This document shows, piece after piece, positions 8,101-17,200 of a stretch of 50,389 nt of DNA. The stretch comes from CAYGKP01 sp964350605. GTDB taxonomy: Bacteria > Bacteroidota > Bacteroidia > Cytophagales > JAAEPT01. Each line of letters begins with the position of its first letter. The first letter of the stretch is position 1. A program made the position numbers and the translations under genes. The notes beneath the pieces are model-generated. The model ran no database searches. It was given only the letters and a program-made list of their open reading frames with translations, and was not told the origin of the DNA. The DNA lies in contig CAYGKP010000001.1 in the NCBI GenBank assembly GCA_964350605.1, positions 1 through 50,389 on the forward strand, read 5' to 3'.

Positions 8101-11100
8101 CTCGGCACCAGCGAGTTCAGAAAGCACGTTGATTCTATTCCCTCTAGCTTCGTATTCAAACAACTGAATCTTCGGATCCTCGGCTTGGGAAAGGCGTATA
8201 AACCGTTGATCGGTCTCCCAACTGTAGCCCTGTGGATCCGTTAGTTCCGTTTGAGAGTCGTCAGCGTTTAGAATGAATAGCCCATAATCGACTGGTTCTA
8301 GACTCGGGCTGTATGGGAGGCGCTCATCCTCCATTGAAGTTGGAAGGCTTAACTGCACATGAGAAGTCTCAAGATTTGCAGGAAAACCAAAAAAAGTACT
8401 GCCTGGATCGGCTCCTGAAGTGTACACGACTGAATAGATGTATCGATTGCCCTCGCTACCGATCAAATTATCTGGTGCGCACAATGTGGGCGCCCAAGCG
8501 CCTCCGCCAAGTGCGGTTAGAGCCGGAGAGAATTGCTGAAGGGCTCCGTCATTCTCGATAGGTGATGAGTCTGCTGCAACCGTACCTTCCTCTTCGTCCA
8601 GTTTCCACCAACCTACCAACCCTTCCGGGTCGATCGATTCGGCGCAACGTCCATACGAGAAATGATCTAACTGCTCCTGACTGCTGAGAGATCTATTGTA
8701 TATACGTGCATGGCTTAAGCAGCCACGATACTCCCTAGAATAGCCATAATCAGAAACGCCCTGAGGCCACCCTCCTAAGGCCAGATAAGCCAAATCGTTC
8801 AATTGTGCAGTCCCCGATCCAACGGGACCTACAAATTGGGTCAACTGATCACTGATCTGGAAGCGCCAGCCCTCACCTGTGCTGGGATTAAATGCTTTTG
8901 TGACGGATATAAATAGCCACTTTGGATCCAAAAAAGAGGGGAACCGAACCTCAGTACCCTGATTACCCACAGAACCGGCATCAAAGGCTAGCGAGTACAC
9001 TACCTCGTCAGCCAGTAAATCAACCCATTTAATAACGCGTACCGCTAGACGCAGCTCAACAGCGAAGTACTGAAACGATGTAACCAGTGCAAATGCGACA
9101 TCACCTTGCTCCCTGATTGTAATTGAGGAAGGGCTTGAGGTTATTCCTTGCCGCATTTCTGGTTTGATCCATATCTCAAAAGTCTGCAGGTTGTCTTCAT
9201 ATGCAGCGTTCGCCGGAATTGACACGCGTTGATCGTCGGCTGAAAAGCACAGCGAATACTTGTTCTCATTGTCAGATATGTCTCCACAAGGTGAACCTAC
9301 CCAAGCTCCTCCTCCCAGTTCTGTCAACTGGTAATTGTAATTCACCAGGTTAGCAGGGTTTTGGATGGTTGAACTGTCGGCTGCCAAGTAACCCTGTGCT
9401 TCGTCCAGTTTCCACCAACCCACAAGTCCAGTAGTGTCAACAGTTTGGGTGCAACGACCCAGCAAGTACTGATCTCGTTGTTCTTGTTCGCTTAGCGAAC
9501 GGTCGTATATCCTGATTTGGCCGATGCACCCGAGATAGTCTTTGTTGTTATTTTGGTAGATGTCATTCCTCAAACCACCCAGATAGATCGGGTCATAATT
9601 ATTGATCCCACCATAGAAAGAGCCTGAGGGTGCTCCCGGCAAAAAGATGGCATCTTGGTCGTTAAGAATTATCCTCCAACTCGCCGGACCAGTCGCCGAA
9701 ATCGATACGAACATCCACTCAGGGTCGTCCTGAGTTTCATACTCACTTTCTAGAGTTTGATAGCTGTTCCCCAATTGCACGAAAACCGAATAGCGCACCT
9801 TATCGACCGTCTGATCATACCATTTGGTACACTGCACAATAAGTCCGGCAGGCGTTCCATTGACTGGATTGTAGGTACTCATCTTAGAGATGAGTACCTG
9901 AGAGGCATAATACAAGTCTGAGAAGTTCACTGGTGGGGCGGTGAACTGTTCATCTAGATCTGGCTTAAACCATACCTCAATTGATTTCGCGTCATAGTAC
10001 TCGTTTCGATGGCCAATGTGAGCCCGATGACCTGCTACGCTCATGCAAAGCGCATAATCCAGTTCTTCCTCTGCCAGATCGGTGTCGATGTAGCCCAAGC
10101 CCAACATTCTCGCGACGTGAAAATCTTGCGCCACCGTTCGGAGCATATCAAGCGAGCTGATCTCTAACGCATTGGCCGCCTCTGGGTCTTCTCCATCCAG
10201 GGTCACAAGTTCCTCGCCCCCGTCCAATGGATAGCTCTTCAACCCGGTAGGGTTCGTGGAGTCCGTGCTTAGTTCAAGGTATTCGATTACCCCTGATTTG
10301 AGACCCTGCGAAGTAGTCCACTTGTCTTTGTAGTTGTCTACCCGCACCCTCGCACCATCGTTGTAGTGGGGCCATCTCTTATCGACCAAAAAGCGCTCGG
10401 GATTCTCAAGGCGCTCGAACACTTCTTCGTTATCCAAGCTCAAAGCAAAAGCCCCAAGCGACTTCCACTTCTCGGCTTCATTGACGGCGTGGAAGTAGGG
10501 CTCGTATAAGACGAAATGAGCTGAATTGACACGGGCATTCTCGGCTTTCCATCGCAAGCCACCGATGTGTTCGCCAAGTAGCTCAATGGTATCTGTAATG
10601 GCGGTCGGGTAGTCTTTAGATTTTCGAAATGCAATACCCGCCTCCAAACTGGGATATGGTTCGCGGTTTACTCCCTCCATGAGAAGAGACCCATTGTCCT
10701 GAGCCTGAACGTTTAGCTTTATGCTGAACGCTCGATCGGGTCGATCCAACCAAAAGACCAATTCATCCTGGTACTGGTCGAAAAAGTTCTGGCGTGTTGT
10801 TCCACTCGCGAAAATGTTACCCCCCACTGAAGCCTCAGCTACCTTATACTCTGACCTGTTGAGGAAATAGAGGTAAATTACGTGAGTGGGGTTGGAACCA
10901 GGTCCAGCCAGTTGAAGCTGGAAGCGCCACTGCATAACGTTTCCCCTACGCAGGACTTGAGGTATCACATTAGGGTCCAAAAGGTCGACCTCCAACGTCG
11001 TTCCGGGGTAAGGGATATATGGCGTGCGATACAATCGGACAAAGTCGTTTTCACGGTTGTACCCGTAGGTAGCTTCGTACTCCTGCTCGCTAGTGAGGTT

Positions 11101-11256
11101 TCCCTTAGGGAGGTGATTCTCTCCCAGCTCGTCTTCTAGCTCCCAGCGGGTGTAGATACCGCGTGGGGTGTAGTCATTACCTAGTGAGCCTGCCGCCTGC
11201 AGTGAAAGAAACGGCGATGGGAGGCGTAGTCGAGAGAGGAGTTGAATCTTGCTCAT
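5116..11256 (-). CDS. Giant beta-sandwich protein with two LamG modules (2046 aa)
   Basis: There is no signal peptide and no T9SS tail. Residues 1 to about 395 are a unique N-terminal region ending near FHVARMLGLGYID. Two concanavalin/LamG-type modules follow, about 399-655 and 660-925. Each ends with a conserved GWWKLDE, ADSS and GGGAW block and contains Cys pairs (YLGCIGQ, GRCTQT, SLCF). The remaining ~1100 residues are predicted beta-sandwich segments, the last parts with fibronectin III-like spacing (RVAFQLSSY, FYRLVALRF) and proline-rich linkers (ALPPPPPK, DDAPPPAPP). The LamG pair is clearly homologous to the second and third modules of the upstream 2597-aa protein. The gene lies 6 nt after that gene and 4 nt before the HExxH gene, so it is co-transcribed. 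Likely a large adhesive or structural component; how it leaves the cell, if it does, is not evident. Confidence 0.7.
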   Translation of the reverse strand: MSKIQLLSRLRLPSPFLSLQAAGSLGNDYTPRGIYTRWELEDELGENHLPKGNLTSEQEYEATYGYNRENDFVRLYRTPYIPYPGTTLEVDLLDPNVIPQVLRRGNVMQWRFQLQLAGPGSNPTHVIYLYFLNRSEYKVAEASVGGNIFASGTTRQNFFDQYQDELVFWLDRPDRAFSIKLNVQAQDNGSLLMEGVNREPYPSLEAGIAFRKSKDYPTAITDTIELLGEHIGGLRWKAENARVNSAHFVLYEPYFHAVNEAEKWKSLGAFALSLDNEEVFERLENPERFLVDKRWPHYNDGARVRVDNYKDKWTTSQGLKSGVIEYLELSTDSTNPTGLKSYPLDGGEELVTLDGEDPEAANALEISSLDMLRTVAQDFHVARMLGLGYIDTDLAEEELDYALCMSVAGHRAHIGHRNEYYDAKSIEVWFKPDLDEQFTAPPVNFSDLYYASQVLISKMSTYNPVNGTPAGLIVQCTKWYDQTVDKVRYSVFVQLGNSYQTLESEYETQDDPEWMFVSISATGPASWRIILNDQDAIFLPGAPSGSFYGGINNYDPIYLGGLRNDIYQNNNKDYLGCIGQIRIYDRSLSEQEQRDQYLLGRCTQTVDTTGLVGWWKLDEAQGYLAADSSTIQNPANLVNYNYQLTELGGGAWVGSPCGDISDNENKYSLCFSADDQRVSIPANAAYEDNLQTFEIWIKPEMRQGITSSPSSITIREQGDVAFALVTSFQYFAVELRLAVRVIKWVDLLADEVVYSLAFDAGSVGNQGTEVRFPSFLDPKWLFISVTKAFNPSTGEGWRFQISDQLTQFVGPVGSGTAQLNDLAYLALGGWPQGVSDYGYSREYRGCLSHARIYNRSLSSQEQLDHFSYGRCAESIDPEGLVGWWKLDEEEGTVAADSSPIENDGALQQFSPALTALGGGAWAPTLCAPDNLIGSEGNRYIYSVVYTSGADPGSTFFGFPANLETSHVQLSLPTSMEDERLPYSPSLEPVDYGLFILNADDSQTELTDPQGYSWETDQRFIRLSQAEDPKIQLFEYEARGNRINVLSELAGAEFDMSEASIPLRVGLEYRLLGESEWRKPELLFDDEYNSQKIVELDEFNEPEIIEIPESLLFPSQPVEEFYTHVETESGVHEYALYGVNIFQRVSPVGQLAQTDLTDFPLRNTLLPPANFAVQYIQKEKPLVLTSQAEQDELLARINQPLDEPELTRVTFLWNHVHQSAYRRADKIDFFFRLDPPDSVRGTIKEVVDNGEGDITLLTGFYRNYSTNPSSDVIPEISVGEEGKYLGGVLSTNESQEVFSVLQLNSGTEPQIQIKAVEQTATDDPSSNRTFLGRKEYSFPGADECFLMVENLLEPSNWPQKLAYTVDLIDLSNHEEVFEDENGNQETRFIGGIFEPAQVDPITETVFEPDSQGLLQEVQVFRGLYHIAYASGTSLADHPQTGVSWYQGTARISFSSTGQYDPNQTKELSVVTIVSQNPLEIYAVDANYDSDPIQTGVDVSVNFHPGYRLYLEAEPQQLPGLFQRVQILPGEGELSRVSLMAARSRDSINNISSDLSPASLLVAKKIVDPIPPDPPIGPLYATRPDRYGKSSYTFDIKVNEPERPPYGFVFYRTSQEALLNSLFETETAEDVKGNLIALEDQSVLSNYWSGLANLDVQGSGDTTPGAFKSYGANSYFIPPPDKSPTFSGELLTDDILPQNDPGFGTSAISKAFVAISNAFTPLTTQPVLFEFLEQGRQTSPELPKVVDSRGQLLPIESSEFNPFPMARRYAESGEVFVRFTDYKLDGAMHSQLYFYRAREIASDGQTSNPSAVSAPVKLLHALPPPPPKLKTLEVIGPRSSGAQALPRVAFQLSSYLPEENVTSIRMYRATTEAEARTVRTMKLATTVSVDSVADVFSDLEGKFPPYAETLFYRLVALRFIVNENEEPEVVPSIPSEIIRTRIVDDAPPPAPPISYDGGDPNATPDPILPTLSWPSTCKSGTYYLYKMTEAGQWALVNQVSSNEETIEYELGDFLPATNGSSDTIYHRFKVDVVNSGGIQNDYEEPLII
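8480..10065 (-). repeat. Two tandem LamG coding modules in the 2046-aa gene
   Basis: Each module carries the same ordered landmarks: a CF or CM strand, an E-[VI]-W-[FI]-K-P strand, SP or NFSDLYYASQ, a K-W-x-D strand, D-P-[EK]-W-[ML]-F-[VI]-S, G-C-[IL]-[GS]-[QH]-[IA]-R-I-Y-[DN]-R-S-L-S, G-R-C, then GLVGWWKLDE, ADSS and GGGAW. They match the second and third modules of the 2597-aa gene in order and are more alike at protein than at DNA level, so the duplication is not very recent. Boundaries are estimated from these landmarks. Confidence 0.75.
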
Positions 11257-11262
11257 AACCGC

Positions 11263-14200
11263 TTAAGGAATCAAAAGGGAAACTGGGCGCGTAACAGCTG
11301 AGCCCTTGGCCACGAACTGGTAGCCGTTGTAGATCATCTCTTGGAAGTGCAGCTCGATTTCATCGAACGGCAAGACATTGTAGGTGGTGGTGATAAAGAC
11401 CTGTGTGCAATCTTTCGAAGGGATAATGACAGGCGTGAATCCAGGCCCAAGATTAGGCTGCCCTGGTAGCGTGATACGCAGGACTTGAGAGAAGATTTGT
11501 TCTCTGGCTCTGGGGTCGCATAAAGGCTCTGGGCTTCGCACCAACATACCATAGGTAAATGATCCGCTTCCCGGAATTCGGAAGATGTTCACTTCGGTCG
11601 TTGTTGGCACTTCCAAGGCATCAAGGCCCAATCCTGCCCGCATTATGCGGTCAAATGTCATTGCATACTCTTGTCGCAAAGGGTCCTCAGGTGCCAGACT
11701 ATCTGCAAGAATCTGTGCCAGCACAGTTTGGTCCTTCTGAATGTGCTCTAAGTTGTAGATCGCCTCTCTCCCCTCTCCAAGGTCTATGCTTCCTATGTGC
11801 TCAGCGAACGAGCCGTAGCGTGACGTTTGAACCGCATACTTGTGGAGCTCATGCTCGACTCCCTCGAATTGCGATACCAGGTGAACCGTGTAGAGCTTCT
11901 CGCGTCTCAAGTCCGGTGGAGAGAGGAAGAAGTAATACCCCTTCTGAAGGTCGAACTGGAACTTTGTACAGTTAGCTCCATCTGGCAGGGAGTTAACAGC
12001 CATGTTGTGGATCACTTGCGTATCCAGAGAGTAGCTGGCTTCTTCCTCACGAATCCAACCATCCGATTCGCTGGTTAAGGAGAGCGACTGATTGGTTTCG
12101 GTTTCCTTAACGATCGCGTCAAGCTTATTGGCCAGTGCAGGGCTTCCCAGGTTGGCAGGCCAATCACCGAACAGATTGTACGTCCCGGGTTGTTTGAAGA
12201 ATACTCTAAGGTCATTGTGACCTTGCTTATAGTAGAGCGGTTTGGCACCAATGAGATTGCCGTCGACCGAGGGATAGGATCGCCCGAAATCCAGGTAGGG
12301 CTTCAATGAATAGAGCCCCTCGTTTTCCAAGTTTTCCAATTCGACTTGCTGAGCCGCCTCGACTGCATCGAAATAGTGCCGTATGGGGCCTCCGGTTTTA
12401 AAACCGAAGACATACGACTGATTGCTGGTATTTCCCTCGACTACATCACGCCCTTCAATTCGTATTGCGTAGGCACCATTCGGTCTCCAAACTGGTTGTA
12501 AAACATTCTGTAAACCGAGTCCGAAATAGGCCAGTTGTTCCTCACGAGTCTCATTGATCTCAACCTGCTGTTCATTGAAACGTCTGGTGGCTTCCGTTTC
12601 CCAACACAGCTCAATTAGAGACACTTCTCGATACTCCGCACCTCCACCAAGCACACTAAGTACTGCTTCCTGAGTCATATTGTCCAAGCCGCCATCAAAG
12701 GTCAAAGTTCGCAAACACGAAGGCTGCAGTCCACATAGCTCATACTGCCAGGCACCTCCATTCAATGCGGTCAGCGCAGGAGCAAAATCTTCAAGTATTC
12801 CATGATTGGCATAGGGCGAACTATCGTGTGCAACTGTGCCTTCCAATTCATCAAGTTTCCACCAACCGATTAATCCTGCCCGTTCGATATCCTCGGCGCA
12901 GCGGCCTCTCCTAAAGTGAGCCAGCTGCTGTTCTATCGAGAAAGCTCGATTGTAAAGTCTGGCTTGCGAAAGACACCCATCGAAGTCTTTGTTGGGTAAC
13001 CATGTGACGAAATCCGGAGAGTTACCCAAATGGATATGTGCCACGTCGACAAGGTTTGATGTGGCAAAGGGTCCAAGCGGATATACCCCAATGACGGGTT
13101 GATCCTGTATCTGGAAGTTCCACTTACTGGTGAAGTCAGTATCCAACTCATCGTTGAACCCAACACCTGAGGCCGAAATGAACAACCATTCCGGATCCTT
13201 GTCAGCTGGGTAACGCAGATCAGGTGGAGGGCCACCTGGAGGTAGCGCTGTACCTGCCTCTACGTAAAATGAGTAGACAATTTCATTGGTCGAACTGTCC
13301 AGCCATTTGATCGTCTTAACAAGCAGACGCAACCAGTTGCCTTGATAAGTCGTGGAAGAGAAAATCGTGAAGACCACCTCACCACGGTCAATCAAGGCAG
13401 TATAATCCGGTGAGCTTGTCACTCCGGTATCCAGAACTGGCTTGGCCCAAATCTCGAAGGCTCGGATGTTATTCTTATAGGGCGTGATCGCCGGGATTGA
13501 GACGCGGTGATCTGGGTCGCTCATGCACAAAGCACCGCCCCTAGCCGGAGGCTCCCCTGGAGGCAAACATATCTCCGTTGCCCAAGCTCCGCCTCCCAAA
13601 GCAGTCAGTGCTGGTGCGAATTGTTGAAGGACTCCGTTATTATCAAGCGGTGAAGAGTCCGCAGCGACTGTCCCCTCCTGCTCGTTGAGCTTCCACCAGC
13701 CAATCAGACCATTGGCTATAATCGTCTGAGCGCACCTCCCCAATTCATATTGAGCCCTCTGCTCAGACTCGAATAGCTCCCGATTGTACAGACGAACTTG
13801 CCCAATACAGCCCAGATATTCTTTGTTATTGTTGGCGAAAATGTCTGAGCGAAGGCTTCCAATAAAGAGCGGCTGATCATTCTCAACACCCAAGTATAAT
13901 CCACCAGCTGGACCAGAGGGGAATGAGTAGGCGGTCTGGCTGTTGATGATAATTCGCCAGCTTCCGTTGAAAGCTGCGGAAACGAAAACCCACTCGGGGT
14001 CCTCAAGTTGTTCGAACTCAACCTCACGATTCGCATAGTGGCTACCCATCTGTACGAATACTGCATACTTGACTTTATCGGTCGGTTGATCTAACCATTT
14101 AGTCACAGAAATGACTATACCATTTGGTAATTGGGTCGGGCCCGATGCGGACATTTTCGAGACGACAATTTGTGAGGCTTCGTATAGGTCGAAGTAATTG

Positions 14201-17200
14201 GATGGAGTCGCAGTGAACTGAGGATCAACCTCAGGCTTAAACCATGCTTCGACGGTTTTTACATCCAGGTACTCCGCGATATGTCCAACTTCAACCTTCT
14301 GACCTGAAGCATTGAAACACAGGGAAGTTCCTTCTTCTATCAACGGCAAGCCTTCCTGCCCGCCACACGTTTCTTCTACCCAGGCACCGCCGCCAATTTG
14401 TGTGCGGCCACTCGTGTAACCGGTCAGTACGCCATCTGAGTTTGTCCATGCCAGCCCCGAATTGGTCGCCTGGGTTCCCTGTAACTCGTCCAGTTTCCAC
14501 CAGAGACGAAGGTTCGTAGTATTGGCATTCACTGCACAACGTCCCCCTTCATACTGATCATCAATCTCTTGGGCGGAGAGAACAAAATCCTGGTAGTACT
14601 GGATGTGATCGACATACCCCTCAAAGTCTCCCTCTCCGAGGATGATTGGGCCGTCGTTGTATACATCTCCGGGTGTTCCTGTCGACTCTGACACCCACGT
14701 TTCAACTGAAGGCTGACCGTTTACAGTCAAATAGTAATCGGCTAGTTGAGTACCTGTTCGCTGAACAGTGATCATGTGCCAACCTTCAGCCTCCGCAACA
14801 ACAAACCTCTTGACGATTCGGATGTGTCCGTTCCAACGGTTGTTGTAGTGAAGCTCGACAAACAAGCTATATCCAGATGCCTGAGTCGGAGCCAGAACGG
14901 TCCGAATAGTAATCCCATGACCATCGGAGGCCATCTTCTTGAATAACACTTCCAAGTGGTCGTTGATATCTTGACCTACCTGTCCATTGACTAGCGTCTC
15001 ATCAATCGGTGTCTGCTTCAACCATGCAACGATCGAAAAAGAGCCGCCGAATGTGAACCCACCATGGTTGGGGCTTGCAACTTGTACAGACTCCCCAACT
15101 TGAATGTGTAGTGCAGGCGAACTCTCCTCTTCGGTTTGTAGACCGCAAGGGTCGACCCTGTATGTCAAACGATAAGCCGTCACCGGTTCGGGAAACCGAA
15201 TCGAAACTGTCATCGGCTTTTCCAACTCGTCCTCTTGGAGTGCTACAAGTGCCTCCGTTAAGTTGGTGCCAGGGGCATACTCAGACTCCTCTTCGACTAC
15301 TTGAATGGCCTTACGGCTTGAGGCAGATGGAATGTCGATTTTGATCCAGGCCTTCCGATCAAACTTCCATTCGCCCTCGCGATAGCGTCGGAAGCCGTTG
15401 GATTGGCCTTGCCAGTTCAAGCACTCCCAGTCGACCAACGGCTGGGTACAAAACATCAAGCTCGCATTGAGGCCATAGTCCTCAACGATATTGGTCTCAT
15501 CAGGTCCGGTACCCTGACTTAAGAAGGCAAAGGGGTTTCTTGCAAGAATTCGCAGATGTGTCTTTTGTCTTGGCTGCTCATGTGCCTGCCAAGCACCGAT
15601 ATGCAATAAGCTTGCTGGGACAGAATCTAGGAAGGCTTTGATCGGCAATGCCTCGTATGGGTCATATGGCACCCAAATATCCCCGACAGGGTCGCGGGTA
15701 AGAATTTCAACTTTGTCGAGGTGAAAGCGATGTTGAACTTGGTCGGAATGCCCTCTACGAGGAGAAATCTTTACCACATTATCGGTCGGAACGAACCTGC
15801 CTGTCATTCTTGACAGTACTGGATCTTTGCCCTTCGGCTTTAGACTATAATTAAATTGGATATCGACGAAGCTATCCTGCGGAATGATCGTCTCTTCGAG
15901 CAAGTCAAACCAGGATTCCTCAAGTGCACTTCCCAGATAAGCGATGGGAAACTCCTCTAGCGTTGTCATGTTCAACGCCTTCACTGCATTGCTCGGCTCA
16001 AGAATCTGGAATGGCTCAAGTTGGCGTCGACGGTCGAACACCCATCGAAGCGAAACTCGGATACCTTTCTTCTTCCGCTTAAACGGAATCTTGATCTTTA
16101 CCTCAATGTACCCTTCGATAATGAAAGGTCTGGGTGCTTCCGCTCCCAAATAGGCCCCCACTCCAAATCCGAATCTGAATTTCCAGATTCCGATTTCTAG
16201 CCCCCCGGCGATTAGAACGTGACCACCAGCTTGAACGGGTTCGGTGCTAATGCGCACGCCCATATCCAGGTAAGCATATAGTCGAAAGCGAATCGGGCCA
16301 AAACGTTTATCAAGATTGAAACTTGCACCTGCGCCCAAAGCCACCCCTCGAGCTGAAAGCTGCAGGTATGCATTCAAATTGAATACTCGGAGTATTCTGG
16401 CACGGATTCGCTTGGAGGGCGGGCTGGCCTCACCAATGTTGAGGTACCACCCCCCCGGATTCTGAAAGAAGAATCCGAACTCCATGTTGGCGGAAATATC
16501 GGCGATCACGCCGCTCGACTGTGGTAATCGAGCCTGAACACCAGCACCACCGGTAATTGACTCTGGGCTAACAGCCAAAAAGGCACTGAAAGGCGGGTCC
16601 TCTCGATCATCCAATCCGACCTGTCGACGGAGAATACCCGCTTGACCTTGGAGCAGTAAGGTCTCGGGAGCGGTTAGTAGTAGGAATACTTTGCTTGAGA
16701 AAATTCGAGGGTCTCCTTTTGTGGCAATTGCTGTGCCCGCTCCTCCTACAAAGCCTGGCTCTTTTGAGAACTTGTCGACGGTGATGCCCTCTTTCGGCGG
16801 GGCTTTGTAATACTGCCACCAACTTGCTGAGTCCGCTAAGCCAATGGCCGATTTATCAGCGATGTACCCACTGCCGACTAGGCCTCGAAAGCCATAAATT
16901 CCTAGCCCCGTCGGACCTAGGGGAATTGGAGTTGGTAAATTGATTTTTGCATCGACTAGAAAAGAAGGATCATCTGGGACGTACGAAATGTCACCTTCAA
17001 ACTTGAGCTTCAAGCGAGGAAAGCTAACACCGACGGCTCCTCGATACTCACTAACCGAGCCTCCTTGCTCCTGGCCAAGTAGGGCCAAATACCCCTCAAT
17101 AATCGCAAGAGCTTGCTCTTTAGAGGCCGTGCCAGGGATAATTAGGCGTATCTCAAGACGTTGAATGCGAAGGAATGAGTGGAAAGCCTTTCCGGCACCT

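Noticed and set aside
8480..15115. Repeated LamG blocks considered as a CRISPR-like or tandem DNA repeat
   Set aside because: The period is over 700 bp and the conservation is at protein level, so this is domain duplication.
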